Position numbers and translations under genes: made by a program. DNA of 64,000 nucleotides, from NCBI RefSeq assembly GCF_001885585.1, contig NZ_LSRP01000002.1:1-64000 (forward strand), given 5' to 3'. Positions 53,120 to 62,329 of this stretch are shown here, piece after piece (within the stretch, counting starts at the first letter, position 1; each line of letters opens with the position of its first letter). Origin of the DNA: Pararhizobium antarcticum (GTDB lineage Bacteria; Pseudomonadota; Alphaproteobacteria; Rhizobiales; Rhizobiaceae). Below the pieces are notes generated by a model. The model saw only the letters and a program-made list of their open reading frames with translations. It ran no database searches and was not told where the DNA came from.

Positions 53120-54334
53120 ATGCTTGCCCAACCGAAACTGACGATCTGCGTTCCCTCCCGCAACCGCCAGCGCTATTTTCAGGAGACGATCAGGAGCCTG
53201 CTCGTCAATCTGAGGACGGATGTCGAATTCGTCTTTGCCGACAATTCCGATGATCCCGCGCCGATGCGTGATTTCATGGTGGATATCATCGGCGATCCGC
53301 GGGTGAAATTCATTGGGCCGGGCGAGCGCGTCTATTCGATGGTCGACAACTGGGAGCGTTGCCTGGAGGCAGCCACCGGAGAATTCGTCTGCGTCATCGG
53401 CGACGACGACTATGTCGATGCTGACGTCATCGACCTCATCAGCAGCACCAAGGCCGAGCGCGGTTTGGTCGACGTCTTCGTCTGGAGCCGCTTTACCTAC
53501 AACTGGCCGGGCAACCGCCGCACCAAATGCAATGTCTGCATCACCTTGGGCACCGGTGTGCACGAGGTCAAACGCGAATGGCTCTACGAGGAATTCTTCA
53601 CCTGGAAACAGCATAGTTCGACGCCGAACTGCCCGTTTGCGATCTATCACGGGGCAATTTCCAAGACGATCATGGACAAGATCAAGTCGAAATTCGGCGG
53701 CCGCTACTTCGAACATCCGACCGTCGACTTCGAAAACAGCTGCAAGCTCCTGGTGACAGCGGAGACCTTCTTCTACTCCGAACGCCCCTTCTCGATCCTC
53801 GGCTCATGCGCCGAAAGCAACTCGGCCAGCATCGGCGACGTCGAGGACATGAAGCGCAAGCATGCCATCTTCATGCAGGAACTCGGCCGCAACATGGACG
53901 AGGATCCGCACATGGCGGAGTTTCCGTTTCCGTCCAGACTGGGGGTTTCTGCATCTGTCGCGCTGGTCCAGAACTGGTTCAAGACAACCTATGGCTATCA
54001 CGTCCCCGGCTGGGAGAAAAACTTTGCCGAAGCCTGCGGCTACAGCTGTGGTACGGCCCAGAGCCAAGCGCACTTCGACATGAGCGTCGCCGGTTACGAG
54101 GCCGCCTTCAGGAGCTGGAAGGGTGGCAAATACCTGCAATACTTCAAGCCGAAATATGTCAGCCCCGAGGGTGCGAAGTTCTTCTTCGGGGTCCAGAACA
54201 AGGCGCTGTACATCGACGAGGACATCGGCGGCGTCGAGACCCCGGCCGAACTCTACCATCTCGTCAACCAGATCGTTGCACCAATCGAGGAACTGGAATT
54301 CCAATTCCTTCCCGGAAACGAACGGGCCGCCTGA
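53120..54334 (+). CDS. Family 2 glycosyltransferase
   Basis: This is a 404-residue protein. Residues 1-240 are a GT-A domain: KLTICVPSRNRQRYFQETIRSLL, FADNSDDPAP, NWERCLEAATGEFVCVIGDDDYVDADVI with the DXD motif. The C-terminal 160 residues are an unusual extension ending DIGGVETPAELYHLVNQIVAP. CGGAGA precedes ATG 53120. A diverged paralogue lies at 62409. It heads a plus-strand pair with the radical SAM gene 42 bases downstream. Acceptor and donor are unknown. Confidence 0.85.
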   Translation: MLAQPKLTICVPSRNRQRYFQETIRSLLVNLRTDVEFVFADNSDDPAPMRDFMVDIIGDPRVKFIGPGERVYSMVDNWERCLEAATGEFVCVIGDDDYVDADVIDLISSTKAERGLVDVFVWSRFTYNWPGNRRTKCNVCITLGTGVHEVKREWLYEEFFTWKQHSSTPNCPFAIYHGAISKTIMDKIKSKFGGRYFEHPTVDFENSCKLLVTAETFFYSERPFSILGSCAESNSASIGDVEDMKRKHAIFMQELGRNMDEDPHMAEFPFPSRLGVSASVALVQNWFKTTYGYHVPGWEKNFAEACGYSCGTAQSQAHFDMSVAGYEAAFRSWKGGKYLQYFKPKYVSPEGAKFFFGVQNKALYIDEDIGGVETPAELYHLVNQIVAPIEELEFQFLPGNERAA

Positions 54335-54376
54335 TCAGGCCCTTTCTGTGCACCCGTCGACAAAGGACACCACGAT

Positions 54377-56053
54377 ATGCGCAAGCTGCTTTTTGTAATC
54401 CCGCCCTACTTCAATGCCGCGGACTATCTTGACAAAGCGCGCGCTGCTGTGTTGCCGGCCTTCACCATTCCCTATGGCATCCTGTCGATGGAAGCCTATC
54501 TCACGGCACATTGCAAAAACCTTGCCGAATTGCGGCTGGTTGATCTCAACGTTACCTTGAAACGACTGGTCGAAGAACGTTCGGTGGAGGACTACGAACA
54601 GATCTTCAGTGCCGAGTTGCATGCCATCCTGGAAGAGTTCCAGCCGGACATCGTCGGTGTATCGGCCCTGTTCAACTCCTCTTTCGGCTACATTCAGAGC
54701 TTGGTGAAGACGGCGAAGGATTTCGACCGTAAGATCATCACGATCGCCGGCGGCGGGCTGCCTTCCGCAGCCTTCAAGCTTATGCTCGAAAAATGTCCGG
54801 ACCTCGATGCGATCTGCAAGGGGGAAGGCGAATTGCCGTTGCAGGAACTGATCGATTCCGAAGATCCGGCGACCGTTATTGCAAGCCACAAGTCGTGGAT
54901 CAACCGTGCCGGGGCCGAAAAAGGCAAGATGCCAGCCCATACATTTATCGCCAATCTCGACGATATCCCGCAGATGAACTACGCGATGGTCAACCTCGAT
55001 AACTACAACAACCGGGGTATCGACAAGCGCTACACCGACCAGCCCAAGCGCGAGATGGCAATCCACACGTCGCGCGGCTGTCCGTTCCTCTGCGTCTTCT
55101 GTTCGAACCCGTCGCTGCATGGCCGGGACGTCCGCTTCATGTCGATCGACCGGATCATCGAGGACGTGACGCGGATGCGCGACGAATTCGGCATGACCGT
55201 CCTGATGGTCGAGGATGATCACTTCTTCCATGACAAAGAGCGGGCAAAGAGGCTGCTGGCGGAACTCGCCGATCTTGGTATCCGCTGCGAATTTCCGAAC
55301 GGGGTTGCTGTCTATGCGATTGACGAGGAGGTTGCCGAGCTGTTCTCGCGGGCCGGCGTTTCCGCTGTGGCTCTCGCCGTGGAATCCGGGTCTGACCATG
55401 TGCTGAACAACATCATCAAGAAGCCGCTGAAGAAGAAGCTGATCCGCCCCGCGGTCGAGGCGCTGCGCAAGTTCAACGTGCGTTCCCACGTCTTTATCGT
55501 GACCGGTCTTCCCGGAGAGCAGGACGAGCATCGTCAGGAAACGCTGGAAATGCTGATCGATCATGGTTTCGACTGGGTCCATGTCTATCTTGCGATACCG
55601 ATTTTCGGCAGCCGTCTCTATGATATCTGCGTTGAGAACGGCTATATCGAAAATACCAGCAACGAAGATTTCGTCGCGACCAAATCGGTCATACGGGCAC
55701 CCGGCGTCGATCCCGTCAAGCTGGAAGCCTATGCCTATGAGACACAGCTTCGAGTCAATTTCATCGAGAACTACAACATGAAGATCGGCCGCTACGACGT
55801 GGCGATCCACTACATGAAAAACGTCGTGGCGAAGTATCCCGATCACGCGTTCGGCCATCTCTACATGTCCAAATGTTATGAAGGGATGGGCGATCTTCAG
55901 CTGGCGATGAGCCACGCAGCCTCGGCGCTTGACGTTTTCGAGCGCGATGCGTTCTGGAAGAATCTTGCCGAGCGATACGACGTCGACTATCGCGCCATGC
56001 TGACGCTCGCGCCGCTTGTTACAAAGCCGGAGGGGCTGGCAATTTCAGCTTAA
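54377..56053 (+). CDS. Radical SAM protein with N-terminal B12-binding-like domain
   Basis: This is a 558-residue protein. Residues 1-200 resemble the cobalamin-binding Rossmann domain found in front of many radical SAM enzymes (IVGVSALFNSSFGYIQSLV; ITIAGGGLPSAAFKLMLEK), but no DxHxxG cobalt-ligand motif is seen. The Fe-S cluster motif is C235-x3-C239-x2-C242 (SRGCPFLCVFCSNP). The core continues with FMSIDRIIEDV and VFIVTGLPGEQ. The last 90 residues look like TPR helices (YMSKCYEGMGDLQLAMSHAASAL). A role in glycan modification is inferred from its neighbours. A terminator follows. Confidence 0.88.
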   Translation: MRKLLFVIPPYFNAADYLDKARAAVLPAFTIPYGILSMEAYLTAHCKNLAELRLVDLNVTLKRLVEERSVEDYEQIFSAELHAILEEFQPDIVGVSALFNSSFGYIQSLVKTAKDFDRKIITIAGGGLPSAAFKLMLEKCPDLDAICKGEGELPLQELIDSEDPATVIASHKSWINRAGAEKGKMPAHTFIANLDDIPQMNYAMVNLDNYNNRGIDKRYTDQPKREMAIHTSRGCPFLCVFCSNPSLHGRDVRFMSIDRIIEDVTRMRDEFGMTVLMVEDDHFFHDKERAKRLLAELADLGIRCEFPNGVAVYAIDEEVAELFSRAGVSAVALAVESGSDHVLNNIIKKPLKKKLIRPAVEALRKFNVRSHVFIVTGLPGEQDEHRQETLEMLIDHGFDWVHVYLAIPIFGSRLYDICVENGYIENTSNEDFVATKSVIRAPGVDPVKLEAYAYETQLRVNFIENYNMKIGRYDVAIHYMKNVVAKYPDHAFGHLYMSKCYEGMGDLQLAMSHAASALDVFERDAFWKNLAERYDVDYRAMLTLAPLVTKPEGLAISA

Positions 56054-56081
56054 TTACCGCAGTGTGAACTTGTGAATGCTG

Positions 56082-56113
56082 ACCGCCGCGCAGGAGACTG
56101 CCGGCGGTTTTTG
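56082..56113 (+). terminator. Rho-independent terminator after the radical SAM gene
   Basis: ACCGCCG (56082-56088) pairs with CGGCGGT (56102-56108) and is followed by TTTTG. Confidence 0.75.
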
Positions 56114-56134
56114 TTTGTCCAGAGAGCAGAAAAG

Positions 56135-56169
56135 CAAAAAAACCGCGCGGACACCCGTTCAGCGCGGTT
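56135..56169 (-). terminator. Terminator after the CmcI-family gene
   Basis: AACCGCGC (56141-56148) pairs with GCGCGGTT (56162-56169). On the minus strand a run of seven T follows, so it terminates the minus-strand operon; on the plus strand TTTT also follows, giving a bidirectional terminator. Confidence 0.8.
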
Positions 56170-56187
56170 TTCGTATGTATTCGGTGA

Positions 56188-57000
56188 TCAGACGCGTTTG
56201 AGAAAGCCGTCGGCCGAGGCGGTGATCATGATCTTGTGTTCGATCGTCTTGTCATATTCGAAGTGCAAGGGCGCGCCGTCGGCGGCCGTGCGGCCTTCGC
56301 CGGCGAGGTGCTTCATGTAAGCCCAGACGGCGGTCTTCGGATTGTCGCCCTTGCCCCAGGGGCGGTCGGCGCACATGTCGGCTGGCAGGTCCTCGACGCC
56401 GCTGTCCCAGACGACACAATGCGAGCCCTTGCTGGTCAGCGGGGCGTAGAGTTCGAGCTCGGCCAAAACGTGTTCGTGGGTGTGGTTGGAATCCAGAAAC
56501 ACCATGATCCGGTCATAGCCATCGGCGATCGCCTTGATCTGCGCGAAAATCTCCGGCGCGACCGACGAGCCCTGGAGGGTGGTGATCTTGTGGGCCAGCG
56601 GATGGTTTTCGATGCCGGCGCGGTTGTGGGCGCGAATATCGATATCGACACCGACGACGCGGCGCCTGCTGGCTTTCGGGTCGAGAACGCTGCCGGATGT
56701 CACGGCGTCGCAATAGTCGAGCATCGCCAGCATCGAGGCGCTCATGATCAGCGAGCCGCCATGGGCGATGCCGGTCTCGATGACGAGGTCGGGCTTGTAG
56801 GACCAGATCAGCTCCTGGATCGCATAGGTATCCTGCGGCACCTGGATGATCGGGCGGCCGAGCCAGGTGAAGTTCTGTGCGTAGTTATGACGGATGCACT
56901 CACGTACCCAGACCTGCGACAGGCCGATGAAGCCGCTATCCTTGCCCGCGCCATCGATATTGCTGCGGACGTATTCGGCGAATTTCTGTTCCTCAGACAT
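56188..57000 (-). CDS. Cephalosporin hydroxylase (CmcI)-family protein, probable methyltransferase
   Basis: This is a 270-residue class I SAM-binding fold. Motifs: PDLVIETGIAHGGSLIMSASML (SAM motif I region), RRVVGVDIDIRAHNRAGIENHP, RIMVFLDSNHTHEHVLAELELYAPL and CVVWDSGVEDLP. Members near sugar genes are thought to be O-methyltransferases despite the family name. ATG 57000 overlaps the end of the upstream FkbM gene by 8 bases, so the three minus-strand genes 59004 to 56188 form one operon with a strong terminator. Confidence 0.85.
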   Translation of the reverse strand: MSEEQKFAEYVRSNIDGAGKDSGFIGLSQVWVRECIRHNYAQNFTWLGRPIIQVPQDTYAIQELIWSYKPDLVIETGIAHGGSLIMSASMLAMLDYCDAVTSGSVLDPKASRRRVVGVDIDIRAHNRAGIENHPLAHKITTLQGSSVAPEIFAQIKAIADGYDRIMVFLDSNHTHEHVLAELELYAPLTSKGSHCVVWDSGVEDLPADMCADRPWGKGDNPKTAVWAYMKHLAGEGRTAADGAPLHFEYDKTIEHKIMITASADGFLKRV

Positions 57001-57763
57001 GATGCTTTTCTCTCTTCGAAGGTCCGCTGGCGGACGTCGGTAAGTGGGTGCAGTGGATATCCCACCATTGTGTTCTGGGCGCGAGGCGTTGGCCCGAAAG
57101 GTCCCGGACGGTATGCGAATAGACGTCCACGGCAGCATCGTAGGAAGCCCATGCACCCGGCACGTCGTTTCCGAAAGGCCCGGACGATCCGGGCTGGAAG
57201 CTGTGGTCGACCGAAGGATCGCGCATATCGCCAACGGTCGACTGGTCGAGCAGCTTGAAGCCGTCATAACCGCAGGCAGACAGGGTCTCCATGTACTGGA
57301 AACCGAAACGGCAATCCTCGACGCTGACGAATTGCGGAAGGCGTTCCAGACCGCGCAACTGGTCGAGGACGACATGGTCGACACCCTCGACATCGATCTT
57401 CAGGTAGAAGGGCACGCCATGTTCGGCAAAAAGCTCCGGCAAAGTGACGCAGCGAACGGTGATTGCCTCGCAATTGCTGTCATTGCGGCCCGCCCAGCCG
57501 ATATCGATGCTGCTCCAGTGATCATTCTCGAGATTGACGTGGAACACGGTCTCGCCGGAGCTTTCCCAGATCGCAGCATGCACGATCGCCAATTGGCCCT
57601 GCGCAATGGCGTCGGAAAAGCGCAGAGCCGCCTTCTCGCAAAGCCCTGGATTGGCCTCCAGCCCGACCACGCGAAAACCGCGCTTCAGGTAATAGTCGGT
57701 GTCGTCGCCATTGTTCATGCCGAGGTCGAAGACAAGGTTGCTGTCAAAGGCGAATGCGCTCAT
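56993..57763 (-). CDS. FkbM family methyltransferase
   Basis: This 256-residue protein has the FkbM pattern LVFDLGMNNGDDTDYYLKRGFRVVGLEANPGLCEKA (SAM motif I), VTLPELFAEHGVPFYLKIDVEGVDHVVLDQL and FVSVEDCRFGFQYMETL. FkbM-type enzymes O-methylate sugars or polyketides. The start MSAFAFDSN is preferred over 57817 because the fold begins there. Its start overlaps the stop of the next FkbM gene by 4 bases and its end overlaps the CmcI-family gene by 8. Confidence 0.88.
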   Translation of the reverse strand: MSAFAFDSNLVFDLGMNNGDDTDYYLKRGFRVVGLEANPGLCEKAALRFSDAIAQGQLAIVHAAIWESSGETVFHVNLENDHWSSIDIGWAGRNDSNCEAITVRCVTLPELFAEHGVPFYLKIDVEGVDHVVLDQLRGLERLPQFVSVEDCRFGFQYMETLSACGYDGFKLLDQSTVGDMRDPSVDHSFQPGSSGPFGNDVPGAWASYDAAVDVYSHTVRDLSGQRLAPRTQWWDIHCTHLPTSASGPSKREKHHV

Positions 57764-59004
57764 CGGTTCTCCACCCGCTCCCGCGGGATCGCATAGACGA
57801 CCGCGCCGGTGCCGCACCAGCTGTGCAGGCGCATCAGGAAGCGGTAGTTTTCGAAATGTTCCATCATGAAGAGCGGCGTTTTCCAGAGCCCGTCATCATT
57901 GTGATAGGTGGTGACGGCGACGATCGGCCGGTGTTGGTGGATCGTCTGCATCGCGCCCCGCAGCGCATCATATTCGCCGCCTTCGAGGTGCAGCTTGATA
58001 AAGCTCGGGGTAATTTTCAGCGCGTCGACGGTGGTCGTCTGCACGACGTCCTGTCCGGTTTCGGCAAATTGCGAGGCATAGCCGAGGCCGGAATGAAAGC
58101 GACGGGGGCGTGCCACGGCGTCGAGTGCGGCAGCACCTGTGCGGATGCGGCCGGCGATATCGGACGGCAGGGTCGCAACCAGCGTTTCCAGATGGCTGCG
58201 GCTTTCGGCATCCGGCTCGAGCGCCAGAACCCGCGAAAAGGCACCGTCGGTCTGTGCCACAAACGCCTCGACGACGCTGCCGTGATGGGCGCCGGCATCG
58301 AGAAAGACTTCGTCGCTGCGCAGCACGCAGACAATTTCCGGGATGAAGAAACGCACGCAACTGGCAACGGGCGCCGCATCGAAGGTCCATTCCTGTCGCA
58401 ACCGCCGCCAGGCGATGAACTGCAGGTGATGTGCGCGGGAAGTATCGTCGTCCCAGCTTTCGAGCACGTCCGTCGTGTGGGCAAGGTTGTTCGCATCGAG
58501 CGGCCCGGCAAACCAGCCGTTCGACAGCGGATGGCGGTCGCGGAAACTTTCGGCGAGATCGTAAAAGGGCACCACGTTTTGCCAGCCATCGGCCATCAGC
58601 TCTGCCTCAAGCGGGGCATAGGCGCTGGTCGCGACGCTGACGGCAAGCAGGCTGTCGCGCTTGACGGACGCCGGCACATCCTGCGGTCTTGCGAGGACAA
58701 CGCCCTGCCAGGCCGGATCGGCCGCAAGCCTGTCGGCCTGGCGATCGATGACCATGGCAAAGTCCAGGCCGACGAGGCGCAGATGATCGCGCGCCAGCCG
58801 GCCCATATTGCCGGCCCCATAGAGCACCAGCGGCTGACGCGGCGTTTCGGCTGCAAACGGGCAGATGCCGTTGTTGATGTCGTGGAGCAGGGCGGACGCC
58901 CGCGGTGCATCCGGCAGCTCCGGAAAGACCCGCGCAATATGGGCCACCCGCGTGCCATCGGCGCCGGAAGCGCTCGCCGTTCTATGTTCCTGCGAACGTG
59001 CCAT
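57760..59004 (-). CDS. FkbM family methyltransferase with N-terminal Rossmann module
   Basis: This is a 414-residue protein. The N-terminal 160 residues hold a small nucleotide-binding-like module (PLVLYGAGNMGRLARDHLRLVGLDFAMVIDRQ), followed by VLARPQDVPASVKRDSLLAVSV. The FkbM methyltransferase domain begins near 235 (EVFLDAGAHHGSVVEAFVAQ, VLALEPDAES, TTTVDALKITPSFIKLHLEGGEYDALRGA). The combination suggests binding of a sugar nucleotide or a partner plus O-methylation. It is first in the three-gene minus-strand operon and is divergent from the epimerase at 59157. Confidence 0.85.
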   Translation of the reverse strand: MARSQEHRTASASGADGTRVAHIARVFPELPDAPRASALLHDINNGICPFAAETPRQPLVLYGAGNMGRLARDHLRLVGLDFAMVIDRQADRLAADPAWQGVVLARPQDVPASVKRDSLLAVSVATSAYAPLEAELMADGWQNVVPFYDLAESFRDRHPLSNGWFAGPLDANNLAHTTDVLESWDDDTSRAHHLQFIAWRRLRQEWTFDAAPVASCVRFFIPEIVCVLRSDEVFLDAGAHHGSVVEAFVAQTDGAFSRVLALEPDAESRSHLETLVATLPSDIAGRIRTGAAALDAVARPRRFHSGLGYASQFAETGQDVVQTTTVDALKITPSFIKLHLEGGEYDALRGAMQTIHQHRPIVAVTTYHNDDGLWKTPLFMMEHFENYRFLMRLHSWCGTGAVVYAIPRERVENR

Positions 59005-59156
59005 TTCAGTCCCGTCTGCGGCTTGATACGCTCAGGCTCCATTCTTATCCGATTCGGGCCGGTTCCAATGAAGCTTGTTTTATCCGCACCTAACAGACCC
59101 GACCTTTCCCGGAGCTTGTCCCCAGGCGTGTCTCGTAGCATGTCCGGAGTGTCCTC

Positions 59157-60014
59157 ATGAGCCGCGTGCTGTTGACCGGCGCGACCGGTTTCGTCGGGCG
59201 GCACATTCACAGCCACCTTCTGGCACTTGGCCATGACGTGGTCGCCGTCGTGCGGCCGGGGTCCGAAGACCGTCTGGTCGGTCCGGTGGCCGGGATCGTG
59301 CGCACAGCGGATGGCTTTGCGCAGGATGCGACCTGGTGGGCCGATGCCTGCCGCGATATTGATGTCGTCATCCATGCCGCCTGGTATGTCGAGCCGGGAA
59401 AATATCTCGACGGCCCGGAGAACATGGTCTGTGTCAGCGGCACATTCGAACTGGCAAGGGGCGCGATGCAGGCCGGTGTGCGCCATTTCATCGGGCTTGG
59501 CACCTGCATGGAGTACGCGCTGCCCTCCGCGCATCTCGATATCGACGCGCCGCTTCATCCGACGACGCTTTATGCTGCCTGTAAACTTTCCGTTTACCAT
59601 ATTTTGCGAGAGTGGTTTTCCAAACAGGAGGGCACTTTTTCCTGGTGCAGGATCTTCTATCTTTTCGGCGAGGGAGAGCATCCGGCAAGGCTTGTGCCCT
59701 ACCTTCGCAGACGGCTCGAGGCGGGCGAAATCGCAAAACTGTCGGCTGGAACCCAGCTGCGCGATTTCCTCGATGTATCCCTTGCCGGGGCGATGATCGC
59801 CAATGTGGTTGAAACTGGTCAGCCTGGGGCAATCAATATTTGTTCAGGTCGATCGACAACGATTCGCCAGCTCGCGGAGCGGATCGCCGACGACTATGGC
59901 AGACGTGATCTGCTGGAGTTCGGCACGGCGCAGATCCATCCTTCCGATCCGGCGGCAGTCGTAGGTGTTTGCAACGCCATCCCGAAGCGGGATGTGCCGG
60001 AGACAAGTATATGA
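59157..60014 (+). CDS. NAD-dependent epimerase/dehydratase
   Basis: This 285-residue extended short-chain reductase has NAD motif LLTGATGFVGRHIHSHLLALGH, IDVVIHAAWYVEPGKYLDG, GLGTCMEYA and YAACKLSVYHILREW (YxxxK). The end GAINICSGRSTTIRQLAERIADDYG is typical of sugar-nucleotide epimerases. Substrate unknown. It is coupled to the SPASM radical SAM gene by a 4-base ATGA overlap and begins the plus-strand operon 59157-62322. Confidence 0.87.
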   Translation: MSRVLLTGATGFVGRHIHSHLLALGHDVVAVVRPGSEDRLVGPVAGIVRTADGFAQDATWWADACRDIDVVIHAAWYVEPGKYLDGPENMVCVSGTFELARGAMQAGVRHFIGLGTCMEYALPSAHLDIDAPLHPTTLYAACKLSVYHILREWFSKQEGTFSWCRIFYLFGEGEHPARLVPYLRRRLEAGEIAKLSAGTQLRDFLDVSLAGAMIANVVETGQPGAINICSGRSTTIRQLAERIADDYGRRDLLEFGTAQIHPSDPAAVVGVCNAIPKRDVPETSI

Positions 60015-61084
60015 AAGCCGAACTGAAACCACGGATCAATCTCGAAGGCCGCACCTTGCTCGAGACGGTCATTCCGATCGAAACCCCGTTTATCGTCTTC
60101 ATCGATCCGGCCAGTTCCTGCAATTTCAAATGCACCTTCTGCCCCACCGGCCACCGCGGCATGATCGCCGAGACCGGCCGCTACCAGGGCGCCATGAAGT
60201 ATGACGTCTTCACCAAGGCGATCGACGATCTGGCTGCCTTCAGCAAGCCGATCAAGGTTCTGCGCATGTACAAGGATGGCGAGCCCTTCCTCAACAAGCG
60301 CCTCGCCGACATGATCCGCTATGCCAAGCAGAGCGGCTATGTCGACTATATCGACACGACGACCAACGGCACCTTCCTGACGCCCGAGCGCATGAAACCG
60401 ATCATCGCCGCCGGCCTCGACAAGCTGAACATTTCGGTCGACGGCATGACCAAGGAAACCTATCAGGAGTTTACCGGCTTCAATTTCGACTTCGACACAT
60501 TTGTCGAGAATGTGAAGTGGCTCTACGACAACAAGGGCGACATGGAAGTGTCGATCAAGATCCCCGGGGAACTGATCACCGAAGACCAGCGCCAGCTGTT
60601 CTTCGACACGTTCGGCGATTATTGCGACCGCATCTTCGTGGAAAACTTCGCGCCCTGCTGGCCGAATTTCGACGTCGAGGAAAAGTCGGGCATCAAGATC
60701 GGCGACGTCGGCATCTACCAGCAGAAGCTCAAGCCGACCGACACCTGCCCCTATATTTTCTACGCGATGAGCGTCAATGCTGATGGCCTTGTCTCGTCCT
60801 GCTTCCTCGACTGGGGCCGCAAGCTCATCATCGGCGACGTGCGCACCACGCCGCTTTCGGAAATCTGGAACTCCGACAAGATGAACGCGCTGCGCCTGCA
60901 GCACCTCGAGGGCCGCCGTTGCGAAAACAAGGTCTGTGGCAGCTGTGGCCAGCTGACCCACTGCCTGCCCGACAATATCGACGATCACCGGCCGATGCTG
61001 CTCGAAAAATTCAGGAGCATCGTCAAGATCAACCCGAATGTTGCGGCGCCCGGCGGGCTGAATTTGCCCATCGCCGCTGAATGA
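60011..61084 (+). CDS. SPASM-type radical SAM protein
   Basis: This is a 357-residue protein. The radical SAM cluster motif is C37-x3-C41-x2-C44 (SSCNFKCTFCPTGHRG). The barrel continues with KVLRMYKDGEPFLN, TTNGTFLTPE and LDKLNISVDGM. The C-terminal SPASM-like region has Cys at DTCPYIFYAMSVNADG, VSSCFLDWG and VCGSCGQLTHCL, enough for an auxiliary Fe-S cluster. Relatives in glycan clusters are uncharacterised dehydrogenases or epimerases; peptide modification is less likely because no precursor peptide is seen. Start ATG 60011 lies at the stop of the upstream gene. Confidence 0.9.
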   Translation: MKAELKPRINLEGRTLLETVIPIETPFIVFIDPASSCNFKCTFCPTGHRGMIAETGRYQGAMKYDVFTKAIDDLAAFSKPIKVLRMYKDGEPFLNKRLADMIRYAKQSGYVDYIDTTTNGTFLTPERMKPIIAAGLDKLNISVDGMTKETYQEFTGFNFDFDTFVENVKWLYDNKGDMEVSIKIPGELITEDQRQLFFDTFGDYCDRIFVENFAPCWPNFDVEEKSGIKIGDVGIYQQKLKPTDTCPYIFYAMSVNADGLVSSCFLDWGRKLIIGDVRTTPLSEIWNSDKMNALRLQHLEGRRCENKVCGSCGQLTHCLPDNIDDHRPMLLEKFRSIVKINPNVAAPGGLNLPIAAE

Positions 61085-62322
61085 AGGTTCTGCATGTCAC
61101 TGCGCATCTGGGCGGAGGGGTCGGAAAGGCGCACTCCGCCCTTTGCGTTGCGACAGATCCCGCCATCCAGCGAAATTATGTGCTGCTGGAAACACCGCGC
61201 GACCGGCGCTTTGCCGATCAGGTCGAGGCCGCCGGCGGGCGCCTGACGATCGCGCCGGATAGCGCCACGCTGGCGGCTCTTGCGGCAGACGCCGATATCG
61301 TCCAGATCGAATGGTGGAACCATCCGCGTCTCTATGCGGCCCTGTGCTCGACGCCGTTTCCTGCCATGCGAACCGTGTTCTGGTGTCATATTTCCGGTCT
61401 GTTCGCGCCCTTCATCCCGGCATCGCTGTATCAAGCGGCGGACCGGTTCGTCTTCACTTCGCCCTGTTCGCTGGCAATGCCTGATGTTCTGGCCCTGCCG
61501 GACCATGCCCGCGCCGGGCTGGAGGCGATCGGCAGCGGCTTCGGCTTTGCCGGTGCTGCCCCGAATCAACCGGCCGCCGCCCGCCATCCGCGCCGGATCG
61601 GCTATCTCGGCACGCTCGACTTCGCGAAGATGAGCCCGCAGTTTTTTAAAATGGTCGATGCTGTCGAGGCAGACCCTTTTCAGGTTTCGCTCTGGGGCGC
61701 CTGCGATCCGGATGGTCCGGTCGCCCAGGCAGCAAGACGCATGCGGCATCCCGACCGCATCCGTTTCGAAGGCCATGTCGACGATCCGGCAGCGGTGCTG
61801 AGCGAAACCGGCATCTTTCTCTATCTGCTCCAGCCGGAACATTATGGCACGGCGGAAAATGCGCTGGTCGAGGCGATGTCGCTCGGCTGCGTGCCGCTGG
61901 TCCTTGCCAATCCGGCAGAACAGGCGATCGTCGATCATGGCGTCACCGGCTTCACCGAGGTGGATATACCGGCCGCCGCCCGCCGTCTGGAAGGGATGCT
62001 TGGGCACCCCGAAACGCTTTGCGAGATCGGCCGAAACGCCATGGCTGCGACGGCGGCCACGCGCACACCGGTCCTGTCTGCCACGCGGTTCCAACGGCTT
62101 TACACGGACCTGCTGCGCAGCGAAAAACGGCCCCTGGATTTCAAGGCTCTGCTGGGTGAGACGCCCGCGCAATGGTTTCTCGGCACGCAGATGCGCGGCC
62201 CCCTTACCGCCGGTGCGGCGCAGGATCTTCTGCGTGGCTTTGCCGCCGCCGGGTCAGAAGCCAAAGGCAGCCTCGTCCATTTCCGCAGCTGCTTCCCGGA
62301 TGATCCCTCGCTCGCCGTGTAA
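61081..62322 (+). CDS. Family 4-like glycosyltransferase
   Basis: This 413-residue GT-B enzyme begins KVLHVTAHLGGGVGKAHSAL (donor/acceptor loop) and has the C-terminal donor site RRIGYLGTLDFAKMS, RIRFEGHVDDPAAVLSETGIFLYLLQPEHYGTAENALVEAMSLGCVPLVL with the family Glu residues, and DHGVTGFTEVD. Donor and acceptor are unknown. It overlaps the radical SAM gene by 4 bases and is followed by a long hairpin. Confidence 0.88.
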   Translation: MKVLHVTAHLGGGVGKAHSALCVATDPAIQRNYVLLETPRDRRFADQVEAAGGRLTIAPDSATLAALAADADIVQIEWWNHPRLYAALCSTPFPAMRTVFWCHISGLFAPFIPASLYQAADRFVFTSPCSLAMPDVLALPDHARAGLEAIGSGFGFAGAAPNQPAAARHPRRIGYLGTLDFAKMSPQFFKMVDAVEADPFQVSLWGACDPDGPVAQAARRMRHPDRIRFEGHVDDPAAVLSETGIFLYLLQPEHYGTAENALVEAMSLGCVPLVLANPAEQAIVDHGVTGFTEVDIPAAARRLEGMLGHPETLCEIGRNAMAATAATRTPVLSATRFQRLYTDLLRSEKRPLDFKALLGETPAQWFLGTQMRGPLTAGAAQDLLRGFAAAGSEAKGSLVHFRSCFPDDPSLAV

Positions 62323-62329
62323 CGCCTAA

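Noticed and set aside
54335-55915. 526-codon open frame opposite the radical SAM gene
   Set aside because: It is antisense to a gene with an intact CxxxCxxC motif; no family is recognised.
60011-61084. RiPP maturase acting on a precursor peptide
   Set aside because: No short precursor gene or peptidase/transporter was found nearby; the neighbours are sugar enzymes.
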